Below, piece by piece: positions 35,370 to 45,421 of a DNA stretch of 64,000 bases. Both the position numbers and the translations under genes were made by a program. The stretch comes from Hirundichthys speculiger (taxonomy: Eukaryota; Chordata; Actinopteri; Beloniformes; Exocoetidae): positions 1-64,000 of the forward strand of contig JAGFBZ010001892.1 of the NCBI GenBank assembly GCA_018398805.1, read 5' to 3'. The notes beneath the pieces were generated by a model. The model was not told the origin of the DNA. It saw nothing but the letters and a program-made list of their open reading frames with translations, and searched no databases. How positions within the stretch are numbered: the first letter of the stretch is position 1; every line of letters begins with the position of its first letter.

Positions 35370-35455
35370 TGATACTTGGGGGTCATGACCTTGATCTTTG
35401 TAAAGCTTCTCAAGACAATTTGCTTTGTAAAAGATACTATACAAACTAGAAAAGC
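35370..35455 (+). repeat. LINE 3'-terminus-like fragment
   Basis: gggggtcatg, ctttgtaaagc, tctcaagacaattt and atactatacaaa follow the same order as the L2 terminus at 15960-16030, with moderate divergence. Only the last 80 bp or so are present. Confidence 0.5.
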
Positions 35456-35459
35456 AGTC

Positions 35460-35880
35460 ATGTACATCAGTTCTCCCATATAGCGATTTACAGATGGCGA
35501 TAGAATCGGCATTCTGGATCAGATCCAGATCAGCCTTTGGAATTTGATAGAGGTTTCCATTGTCAATCCCTGAGTAAAATTTCATGAGTTTTGGCGAATA
35601 ATTAACGGAGATATTGTGAAACAAAATTTTTGGCCCAATTGACCGCAATGTTATTGAAAATTTAAAAGTGATCCAGAATCCAGGATTTCTTCCGGATCAC
35701 ACCCAAAATGAAATCACTTCTTCCTTTTCACATTTCTGACAACTCCTGAACATTTCATCAAAGTCCATCCATAACTTTTTGCGTTATCTTGTACACAGAC
35801 AGACAAACAGACAGATAAATGCTGGCAAAAAAATTACCTCCCTGGCGAAAGTAATAAAGTTGAATTGAATTGATATGAAT
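35460..35880 (+). mobile_element. RTE-like LINE 3' UTR fragment
   Basis: Contains ggatcagatccagatcag, ttccggatcacaccc, tttcatcaaagtccatcc, gttatcttgtacacagacag and ctccctggcgaaagtaat. I recognise this order as a common fish non-LTR (RTE-type) 3' region. It is followed by ttgaattgaattg. No ORF is preserved. Confidence 0.48.
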
Positions 35881-37100
35881 GGACCCCAACAAATTAGATT
35901 CAAAATAAATCCTCAAAAACTGCCTGCAGTGGGAAGATGGTGTCCCTGGTGTTTGTTTGCTGGCTGGACAGTGATTGTGGTTCATTTTGAGACTGTTCTA
36001 GTTTTATTCTTCTGCCTGCATCAGTTTTGTGAATTATGCTGATCTTCTCATTAATGTTTAATTAATAAAAAAACCTAATAATATTGTCCATTTAAAAAAT
36101 CTACTTTTATTCACTTCTTTGTCCCACATAAACCCTGTTCTTTTATTTTAGAGATGATGTTGGAGTTTTTGTTTGCTGCTGTTAATGAGGCTTAAATTAG
36201 ACTCGTTTGAAGTAAAAAAAAAAAAAAAAGATTTGCAGATGAAAGAGATGCATAAAGGTCTAATCTGCATCAGTAAGCACATTACGGCTGATTCAACAGT
36301 TCAAATGTGAGTTGATGGAATGGAAAATTACAACAATGTTGTGTGTTTTTAACCGAAAGCAACAAAAGTTCTTGAAGTCGGAGTTTTTCTGTTCAGGGAT
36401 TCTTGATGTGTTTGCACAGTTGACTAACTTCTGTCACTGTGGTTTATTTCAACATAAAACCACTGCTGCTTCAATTTTATGCTTTTCTACGCTCCAACTG
36501 CAGGTCTGACGAACAGAACCGGCCACGCTGAAGTGATTTCTGGTTGTGAGAATGCAGTTTTAGTCATGTTTTCATGGTTTCTGGTTAAAACACGTTACAG
36601 GACCGTTAAGTCTGGACACGTTCGGAGCTGTTGAATGAGACTGAATACAAGTCAAGCGTTTAACGAGACAAAGATTCTTACATTTACAGACAGCATGAAC
36701 CAAATATATTCCATGGCTTTGTTTCATCAGCTTCCTTTTATTTACTGATGTACATACATTTATAACTTCTCTTCATCATCCTCAGCCATGTCTCGTAATG
36801 TGTCCACTGAGTTTGTTTGTCTTGTTGAAAGAATTCACAGACGTTCATATAAGAGATAAGACCCTGAAGGCCGCAGATGTTCCTCTAAGTGTTTTGAGTT
36901 TTGTCAGTAACCAGTAGAGGTTGAGGTTGGAGTTTAAAAGTCTGTCACTTGGTTTGTTTTGATCGGATTTGACTTTTTCTGGTTTCATCTCTCTTGATTG
37001 TTCTCATCTGAGTCTTGGAGGAGAGGTAGAGTCCAGTGAGTCTTTTCTTTCAATTTTTTCCTGGAACTCTGTCTGTTCTGCTGCCATGATACGTCTCTGT
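35881..37100. other. Unique DNA, nothing recognised
   Basis: AT-rich with a poly-A run at about 36214-36230. No supported gene, RNA or mobile element. Confidence 0.4.
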
Positions 37101-38874
37101 TGTTACTTTTGGTTGTAGTGGTGGTTAGTGTTTGTAGTGATGGTAGTGGTGGTTAGTGTTTATAGTGATGGTAGTGGTGGTTAGTGTTTGGTAGTGGGGT
37201 GTAGTGTGATTAGTGGTGTGGGTAGTGGTGGTGGTAGTGTTTGGTAGGAGTGTGGGTGGTTAGTTGGTTGAGTGTAGAGTGGTGGTTAGTGGTTGAGGGT
37301 GTGTGGTGGGAGTGTTGTAGGTTAGGGGGTGGTGGAGTAGTGTGGTTTATGTAGTGGGTGGTGGTAGTGGTGTGGGGAGTGGTGGTTCGTGTAGGCGTGT
37401 GGTGTGTGCTGGTGGTGGGGGTGGTAGTGTGGGTTGAGTGAGTGATGAGTGGTGTGGTTGTTAGTGGTGGTAGTGGTGGTTGTAGTGATGGTAGTGGTGG
37501 TTAGTGTTTTTAGTGGGGGAGTGGTGTGTTAGTGTTTGTAGTGATGGGAGTGGTGGTTAGTGTGTTTGGTAGTGATGGTAGTGGTGGTTAGTGTTGTTTA
37601 TAGGTGTAGCGTGGTGTGTGGTGGTTAGTGTTTTTGTAGTGATGGTAGTGGGTGGTTAGTGTTTGTAGTGATGGTTAGTGGTGGTTAGTGTTTAGTAGTG
37701 TGGTGGTTAGTGATGTAGTGGTGGTTAGTGTGGTTAGTGTGATGTAGTGGTGGTAGTGGTTTATAGTGTGGGAGTGTGGAGGGTGTGGTTATGGTGTTGG
37801 TTAGTTTGTGGGTAGTGGTGGTTAGTGTTTGTCTGATGGTAGTGGTGTTGTTGAGTAGTGTGGTAGTGGTGGGTGTAGGTTGGGGTCGTGGTGGGTGTAG
37901 TGGTGGTGTAGGGTTGGGTAGTGTGGTTTGTGTGTGGGAGGTGGGTTGAGTGGTTGGTGGTTCGTAGTGATCGGTAGTGGTGGTTCGGAGTGTTTATAGT
38001 GATGGTAGTGTGGTTTCGGTTAGGTGTGGTTATAGTGATTGGTAGTGGGTGGGTGGTTTCGAGTGGTGGTAGTGGGTGGTATGTGTGGTGGTTCGTGTTT
38101 GTAGTGATGGTAGTGGTGGTGTTAGTGGTTGTGTGTGGTGAGTGGGTGGTTATTTAGTGGTGGGTGTGGTTTCGTGGTTTATAGTGTTTGGTGGTTGGTT
38201 AGTGTTTGTAGTGATGTAGTGAGGTGGTTAGTGGTTTTCGTGTTTGTAGTGTGTGGGTAGCGGTGGTTAGTGTTGTAGTGATGGTAGTGGTGGTTAGTGT
38301 TTGTAGTGATGTAGTGGTGGTTAGTGTTTAGTGATGGTAGTGGTGTGGTTAGTGTAGTGGAGTGTGTAGTGGTGGTTAGTGGTTTGTAGTGTGGTAGGTG
38401 TTTAGTTGTGTGGTGGTGGTAGTGTTTTGGTTAGTTGGAGTAGTAGTGGTGGTTAGTGTTAGTAGTGCTGGTAGTGGTGGTTAGTGTTTGGTTAGTGATA
38501 GTAGTGGTGGTTAGTGTTTGTTTGTGGTAGTGGTGGTAGTGGTTATGTAGTGGATGTAGTGGTGGTTAGTGTTTGTGTCGTGGGTGGTAGGGTTGTAGTG
38601 ATGTAGTGGTGGTTAGTGTTTGTAGTGATAGTAGTGGTGGTTAGTGTTTATAGTGATGTTAGTGGTGGTTAGTGTTTATAGTGATGTTAGTGGTGGTTAG
38701 TGTTTGTAGTGATAGTAGTGGTGGTTAGTTTTTGTAGTGATGGTAGTGGTGGTTAGTTTTTGTAGTGATGGTAGTGGTGGTTAGTGTTTGTAGTGATGGT
38801 AGTAGTGGTTAATGTTTATAGTGATGGTAGTGGTGGTTAGTGTTTGTAGTGATGTAGTGGTGGTTAGTGTTTGT
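37101..38874. repeat. 28-bp minisatellite (gttagtgtttgtagtgatgg...), left part
   Basis: Unit about 28 bp: gttagtgtttgtagtgat plus ggtagtggtg. Regular at both ends, but about 37180-38600 is badly disturbed with missing and doubled bases. The same array resumes at 40303, after a LINE insertion. Confidence 0.9.
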
Positions 38875-40302
38875 AGTCAAGTCAAGAGAACTTTATTGTC
38901 CCCAGGGGGCAATTAACAGTGCATTAGCAGCAAGACAGTGACAACAACAATAATCACAACAATAAAATGCACAACACTGATAAGAACAAGACAATTAAAA
39001 AGCAATAAAATAATAAAAACAGAGATAAAATTAAGTTGGCTTAGTTGCCCACAGTGCAGTACGTCTTAAAAGGGGGGTAAAAAACTATTCATTATTTAAA
39101 AGGCCAATAACCACCGGAACCCAGGATTTTTTAAATCTGTTCGTTCTTATTTTTGGCATCTGAAATCTCCGTCTGGAGGGGAGCAACCTAATTTCAGATG
39201 CCAGAGGGTGGCTCGGGTCAGAGAAGACCAGTCTTGCCTTCTTTAAGGACCTGCTTTTATGCAAGGCCGAGATTTCTGTCAGGGGGGTGCCAACAATTTT
39301 ACTGCACATTTTGATCATCCCCTGGAGTCTACTGCGATTTTTGAGACTAATTAACCCGAACCAGCAAATAAAAGAAAATGTCATGACAGATTCAATAAAA
39401 CAAGAATAAAACATTTTCATAAATCGAGTGTCAATGTTTATATTCCTTAGTTTCCGGAGGAAGTACAGGCGCTGATTGGCCTTTTTGCACACGGCATCAA
39501 TCTGGTTATCGAAGGACAACCTGTCATCAATTAGTGTCCCGAGGTATTTGTACAGCTGGACTGATACTACAGCTAGACCGTTGATGGACAGGGGAGCGGT
39601 CGTCGCACGGGACTTCCTAAAATCAATGGTCATTTCCTTGGTTTTGTCGACGTTAATGGTCAGGAAAGATGATTTGCACCACCGAATGAAGTCCTCCACT
39701 ACAGGGCCGGGCACGGGGTCGTCATGGCTGAGGAGGGACACGATCACAGAATCATCGGCGAACTTAATGATGTGATGCCTCTCATGTAAACTCCGGCAAG
39801 CGTTTGTATATAATACAAAAAGGAGCGGAGAAAGGACGCAACCCTGAGGAGAGCCGGTGGAGGAGAAGAGGACGTCAGACAGAACGCCGTTGACCCTAAC
39901 CCGTTGTGATCTGTCAGTTAAAAAATCCAACAGCCAGTGAACCAGACCTTTGTCAATGTTAAAATTTAAAAGACGCTCGGCTAAAATATGGGGCTGAATG
40001 CAGTTAAAAGCAGATGTAAAATCAATAAAAAGCAGGTGGACAAAACTTCCGACACCATCTAAATGCGATATAATCATGTTGAGAAGGGTGATTATTGCAT
40101 CATCGACCCCCCTCCCCGGCCGATACGCAAACTGGAGAGGGTCCAAGTTTGCCTGGACAGTGTTCATAATATCGTCCTTCACTATCCTCTCAAATGACTT
40201 CATTACCAAGGAGGTAAGTGCCACGGGTCTGAAGTCTTTTACTGCCTTCGTACATTTATTTTTGGGCACAGGAATGATAATTGAGTCCTTCCACAGGCGG
40301 GT
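38875..40302 (-). mobile_element. LINE (CR1/L2/jockey-type), 5'-truncated, inside the minisatellite
   Basis: Minus-strand insertion of about 1.43 kb. Its 3' end is at 38875 (aataaagttctcttgacttgact on the minus strand, a short tandem tail), its 5' truncation at about 40302 within the RT domain. Identical minisatellite lies on both sides, so the array is older than the insertion. The RT frame has no stops. Confidence 0.85.
39085..40302 (-). CDS. LINE reverse transcriptase and C-terminal domain, open frame
   Basis: An unbroken frame of about 405 codons; there is no true Met start because the element is truncated (the first candidate start is GTG at 40269). From that GTG: FRPVALTS at 14-20, LQFAYRPGRGVDDA at 45-58, FIDFTSAFN (motif A, catalytic Asp) at 81-89, SPQGCVLSP (motif B) at 140-148, FADDSV (motif C catalytic pair) at 170-175, then LTINVDKTKEM, YKYLGTLID (motif E region) and a C-terminal domain rich in basic residues ending before TAA. 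The endonuclease half is gone, so the copy cannot mobilise itself. The intact frame suggests a young insertion. Host function is unlikely. Confidence 0.88.
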   Translation of the reverse strand, partial: TRLWKDSIIIPVPKNKCTKAVKDFRPVALTSLVMKSFERIVKDDIMNTVQANLDPLQFAYRPGRGVDDAIITLLNMIISHLDGVGSFVHLLFIDFTSAFNCIQPHILAERLLNFNIDKGLVHWLLDFLTDRSQRVRVNGVLSDVLFSSTGSPQGCVLSPLLFVLYTNACRSLHERHHIIKFADDSVIVSLLSHDDPVPGPVVEDFIRWCKSSFLTINVDKTKEMTIDFRKSRATTAPLSINGLAVVSVQLYKYLGTLIDDRLSFDNQIDAVCKKANQRLYFLRKLRNINIDTRFMKMFYSCFIESVMTFSFICWFGLISLKNRSRLQGMIKMCSKIVGTPLTEISALHKSRSLKKARLVFSDPSHPLASEIRLLPSRRRFQMPKIRTNRFKKSWVPVVIGLLNNE

Positions 40303-40785
40303 GATGGTAGTGATGGTAGTAGTGGTTAGTGTTTATAGTGATGTAGTGGTGGTTAGTGTTTGTAGTGATGGTAGTGGTGGTTAGTGTTTGTAGTGATGGT
40401 AGTAGTGGTTAGTGTTTATAGTGATGGTAGTGGTGGTTAGTGTTTGTAGTGATGGTAGTAGTGGTTAGTGTTTATAGTGATGTAGTGGTGGTTAGTGTTT
40501 GTGTGTAGTGGTGGTTAGTGTTTTGTAGTGATGGTAGTGTGGTTTAGTGTTATAGTGATGTAGTGGTGGTTAGTGTTGTAGTGATGGTAGTGGTGTGTTA
40601 TGTGTTATGTGGTTAGTGTTTGTGTAGTGGGGGTAGTGGTGGTTAGTGTTTGTAGTGATGTTGGTAGTGGTGGTTAGTGTTTATAGTGATGTAGTGGTGG
40701 TTAGTGTTTGTAGTGATGGTAGTGGTGGTTAGTGTTTATAGTGATGTAGTGGTGGTTAGTGTTTATAGTGATGATAGTGATGACT
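40303..40785. repeat. 28-bp minisatellite, right part
   Basis: Continuation of 37101-38874 beyond the LINE, with variants tttatagtgatg and tttgtagtgatg and some disturbed units at 40500-40660. Confidence 0.9.
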
Positions 40786-41061
40786 GTTTGTGACTTGTGA
40801 ACACATGAATGCTCAAATGAAGACCTGCACTGAACTGGGAAACTGGACCTACAACATGGAGACAACCAACACTGCCATGACTACTGCACTTCACAGCACT
40901 GACATTCCAGAACCTTAATGCTTTTATTTTTCATCCATTCTGGTGTAGAGTAACCCAAATATGATATCTCAAATATGATATATCTTTACAAACTCATATA
41001 ATAGAAGTCAGGTTTTTGTTGCTTTAAGTAATAAAACTAAGATTGATTACAATCAGAGCAC
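40786..41061. other. Unique DNA, nothing recognised
   Basis: Short non-repetitive spacer between two minisatellites. Confidence 0.35.
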
Positions 41062-41552
41062 AGAACTGAACTGCAGCCTCTAGTGGTCGGTAGAGGAACA
41101 GCAGCCTCTAGTGGTCGGTAGAGGAACTGCAGCCTCTAGCGGTCAGTAGAGGAACTGCAGCCTCTAGTGGTCGGTAGAGGAACTGCAGCCTCTATTGGTC
41201 GGTAGAGGAACTGCAGCCTCTAGTGGTCGGTAGATGAACTGCAGCCTCTAGTGGTCGGTAGAGGAACTGCAGTCTCTAGTGGTCGGTAGAAGAACTGTAG
41301 CCTCTAGTGGTCGGTAGAGGAACTGCAGCCTCTAGCGGTCGGTAGAGGAACTGCAGCCTCTAGCGGTCGGTGGAGGAACTGCAGCCTCTAGTGGTCGGTA
41401 GAGGAACCGCAGCCTCTAGTGGTCGGTAGAGGAACTGCAGCCTCTAGCGGTCGGTGGAGGAACTGCAGCCTCTAGTGGTCGGTAGAGGCACTGCAGCCTC
41501 TGGTGGTCGGTAGAGGAACTGCAGCCTCTAGTGGTCGGTAGAGGAACTGCAG
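41062..41552. repeat. 28-bp minisatellite, block 2
   Basis: About 17 copies of the same unit and strand as 23474-24868 (ggtagaggaactgcagcctc plus tagtggtc). Confidence 0.94.
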
Positions 41553-41914
41553 GTTTGTCTACTTTTTTGGAGCTTGTGAAAACTGGATGTAGCTGTTAGT
41601 ATAAGACAACAAAACATCAGAAAAATTTGGAAAGGATAATTTTAAGGTGAAAGTCTTACTCATTGTTGCTTTGAGTTTGAAAAATAGAAAATAGATGTTT
41701 GCATTTGAAAACTTAATCAGATGCTTTTAGTGGCGTGTAGGATGTCGGAGCTCCCAGAAGGTGAAAGAAAACACCAGGTTGCTCTTTTATATTTTCCAGA
41801 TGCCTCATTAGAGCTGGCTGTCTTTCATGGTTATTCTTTCATGTAGTTCTGTCGCTGCAGCATCTGGACTCTTCTCTGACTGTTAATTTACGGAAATTCT
41901 TCTCATCCTTAAGC
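41553..41914. other. Unique DNA, nothing recognised
   Basis: No supported frame. Flanks the long-TIR transposon. Confidence 0.35.
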
Positions 41915-41942
41915 AAATAGATATGGAGCGATAGGAGTGCCA

Positions 41943-41948
41943 CATTAA

Positions 41949-42007
<59 letters not shown>

Positions 42008-42204
42008 AAAGGGAAATAAATAAATAAATAAATAAATGTGGAAATAAAAAGGGAAATAAATAAATAAATAAATAAATGTGGAAATATAAAGAGAAATAAA
42101 TAAATAAATAAATGTGGAAATATAAAGAGAAATAAATAAATATATGTGGAAATATAAAAGGAAATAAATAAATAAATGTGGAAATATAAAGGGAAATAAA
42201 TAAA
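41943..42204. repeat. AAAT array with gtggaaatataaa spacers, left TIR
   Basis: AAAT runs divided by gtggaaataaaaaggg or gtggaaatataaagg units every 35-50 bp. The mirror-image array is at 43620-43876 in the right arm. Confidence 0.93.
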
Positions 42205-43619
42205 TGAAAAGGAAAATCATCTTTAATTTTTGTATTGCATTTGCTTTTCCTTTTTGGCACTCCTGTGACACAAGGATAAAGCAATGACAAAACGCTTGGT
42301 GGACTGAGCTGTCAATCAAATGGCTCTGGACGGGGCTTCCTGTCCAGGATGGATAGTCGTTCCCTGATCACTGGATTTCTGCCTGGCGGTATGGGCCATA
42401 GACGTATATAGAGATAGACGCCGCATCGAACGCTACTCCCTACTGGCACTGACGAGATTTGGGGCCGCCATCTTGGACCGGTCACCCGCTCCGCTCAGTG
42501 TTATTTGTTTGGCAGGTGTGCCGTCAATGTATTTAATCATACCTCACGAAACGAACTGATTTTCATGCGTTTTTTTTTTCTTTTGCTGCAAAGGTCATAA
42601 ATGTAGCTTTGATCCATGACACATGGTTTGGTGTATTTTAATATTGATAGTGAGCTTAGTAATATAATGAATATCTCCATTACTGTTATAGGCTAGTAGC
42701 CTTTTAAGTAGGGTCTTTTAAGAGGGTCTAAAGACTTAGGCTACAACATGGACTTAGTTCATTTAGCACTTTTAATGCCTTATGGTTTGTATAGTTTTAT
42801 TCCATTTTCATTAGGCTTTTTATTAATTTGACATTGCTGTTCATTAGTCTACTGCTATTCTCCTTAATAGTAATATTCAATGAACAAAATACAACCAATA
42901 TTATAGTAACCCACTGAGCAATAGACGTCTCGTTTAAGTTCACACATGAAATTCGCCCGTCTATAATCGGTCTATATTAACGCAAATCTATACGGTACAA
43001 TTTAATCCATTAATAATTAAATACAAAATAAAACAATAGTAAATTGTATAAATGGTGGCCAAATGCTGGATTAAAACATTTTTAACAGTCATTGATCAAT
43101 GTACAATGTAGTTTAGATTTAGAAACGGCTAGTCTAAAACGTTCATTTAGACCAGTGGTAGACCGATTTTAGCCCAGACGTCTAGGGACCGTTAGACGTT
43201 TATTAGACATTTATTAGACGTCTTTTAGACCGAAAAATATGTTACATCTTACTTGTGAAAAGTAATCCCCTGAGCCCTGCTTCTGATGGTCCGCCGATTG
43301 GAGCAGGAATATCCCACACAATGTTCAGGCTTGTTCTGTCTATGGTTATAATCCCAGAGAATGACCGGTCCAAGATGGCGGCCGCATTTCTCCTTCCAAA
43401 CAGCCAATGCGGCGTCTATCTCTATATATGTCTATGGCCCATACCGCCAGGCAGAAATCCAGTGATCAGGGAACGACTATCCATCCTGACAGGAAGCTCC
43501 GCCCAGAGCTATTTGATTGACAGCTCAGTCAACCAAGCGTTTTGTCATTGCTTTATCCTTGTGTCACAGGAGTGCCAAAAAGGAAAAGCAAATGCAATAC
43601 AAAAATGAAAGATGATTTT

Positions 43620-43876
43620 CCTTTTCATTTATTTATTTCTCTTTATATTTCCACATTTATTTATTTATTTCCTTTTATATTTCCACATTTATTTATTTAT
43701 TTCCCTTTATATTTCCACATTTATTTATTTATTTCCTTTTATTTCCACATATATTATTTATTTCTCTTTATATTTCCACATTTATTTATTTATTTATTTC
43801 TCTTTATATTTCCACATTTATTTATTTATTTCTCTTTTTATTTCCACATTTATTTATTTATTTATTTATTTATTAA
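43620..43876. repeat. ATTT array with tttatatttccac spacers, right TIR
   Basis: Reverse complement of the left-arm array, with a different number and length of runs. Confidence 0.93.
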
Positions 43877-43906
43877 TGTGGCACTCCTATCGCTCCATAA
43901 ATAGAC

Positions 43907-44572
43907 AACTCGAAGAGAAATAGAAACTTAAACAGTGATCACTGAGCTCCGAGCAAATTCACGGTGATACCAGGCAATGCCTTCAAAATCTAAAGGATAT
44001 AATATCCATCCATCTGTTATTAATACCAGTTTAGTCCTATGCAGGGTCACGGGATCATAATATAATATAATATAATATAATATAATATAATATATCACTA
44101 AATTGTTAACTTTGTTTAACTGCATTTCTATCAACTAAAATTGTGATTTTTTTTTTTTATTTTCTTTTCTTTAGCAGAATTTTTTCTTTTTTGGAGCTAA
44201 TGTGAATGTCCTTCACCAGTCCTCTCTGGCAGTAATTCTCTTTTTTTTGTGCTAAGTGAGCGAATTTTTGTTGCATGTTTCACAATATTAACTTATTTAC
44301 CTCAAATCACATCTTTATTGTTGTAACATTATGAATTTACAAAATTGTGACTTTTTGACAAAGTTTTGTCTTTTTTAGAATTTATTGTTTTTGTTTTAAA
44401 ATTGTATAACTATTATAACTTCATTTACTAAAATTATGAATTTTGTATAATTGCAACTTAATGTCCTCAATCATAAATTTCACTAAATCATGACTTTTAA
44501 AATTACACATTTTACAAAATTGTTGGAAAATTGCAACTTTTGCAGAATTCCATGTCTTTGATGCTAAGACAG
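43907..44572. other. AT-rich unique DNA with a TATAA pentamer run
   Basis: A pentanucleotide run (tataa, about 10 copies) lies at 44046-44094, after a short cagggtcacgg dispersed-repeat end. T-rich beyond. No gene is seen. Confidence 0.5.
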
Positions 44573-44815
44573 TTTTAGTAGAGGACAGGTAGAGTCCAGG
44601 TTCAGTAGAGGACAGGTAGAGTCCAGGTTCGAGGACAGGTAGAGTCCAGGTTCAGTAGAGGACAGGTAGAGTCAAGGTTCAGTAGAGGACAGGTAGAGTC
44701 CAGGTTCAGTAGAGGACAGGCAGAGTCCAGGTTCCGTAGAGGACAGGTAGAGTCCAGGTTCAGTAGAGGACAGGTAGAGTCCAGGTTCAGTAGAGGAGAG
44801 GTAGAGTCCAGGTTC
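44573..44815. repeat. 27-bp minisatellite (aggacaggtagagtccaggt...)
   Basis: About nine copies of aggacaggtagagtccaggt plus tcagtag, clean, with one shortened unit at about 44628. Confidence 0.93.
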
Positions 44816-45421
44816 TACATCATGTCCATGTACCTGTCCAGGGTCTGTGGTAGTGGACCTGGTCATTGGGGACTAGGTCAGACTTGTATAGAGGCTAAAA
44901 AAATTCAAGAGGTTGACGTCCCAGACGAGCCTGGAGTCTGAGACAGATCTGGGGGAGGGGCTTGTTGGCCACCTGTAGTCTGGGCCTACACTCGTGGGGT
45001 CCAACTGGGTCAGCATTTAAAGAGCTACATGGTTCCCCTTCCTGTGGGTTAGGGGTTGAGCAGAGTCATGGGCCTCCAGTATTATGGGGCAGATGTGGAC
45101 CAAAGGACATGAGGTGACGCTAACTTTCATGTTAAATGTTGTCACTCAAAGATCTCTTGTAAACACCGATCCAGACCTGGTCTGGTAAAAATAAATATTA
45201 AAGAAAAGGTTATAAATGAAATTGTGGTGTCTCAGAAACATGGTGCAGGACAGAAACATCTGCAGTAACACTGACATGAAGACTTCAGACAGCCTCCACA
45301 TGGACCAGAGAGTTTTAAAATAGAAAATGAAGGCACAGATGCTCTGGTGGTACACGTGGAGATCCTGGTTCCACAAAGACACAAGAAGAGTCAGGAGGTG
45401 AACCAGAAGACACACGAGACC
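44816..45421. other. Unique DNA, nothing recognised
   Basis: No supported gene or repeat; the minus frame 45146-45415 has no recognisable product. Confidence 0.35.

Larger units (their letters stand above)
41923..43898. mobile_element. Nonautonomous DNA transposon with ~550-bp terminal inverted repeats
   Basis: Ends read atggagcgataggagtgcc inward from both sides. The left arm is 41923-42484, the right arm 43362-43898. An 8-bp target duplication is visible: aaatagat (41915-41922) and aaatagac (43899-43906), 7 of 8 matching. Eight bases fits hAT. Both arms carry an AAAT array next to the tip, then a conserved stretch including gtcattgctttatccttgtg, cagtgatcagggaacgac and ggccgccatcttggaccgg. 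The centre (42485-43361) is AT-rich with no transposase that I recognise. Frames on the AAAT arrays are artefacts. Confidence 0.85.

Noticed and set aside
34808..35648. Ser/Leu-rich and Lys/Arg-rich frames
   Set aside because: GAA trinucleotide array read on each strand.
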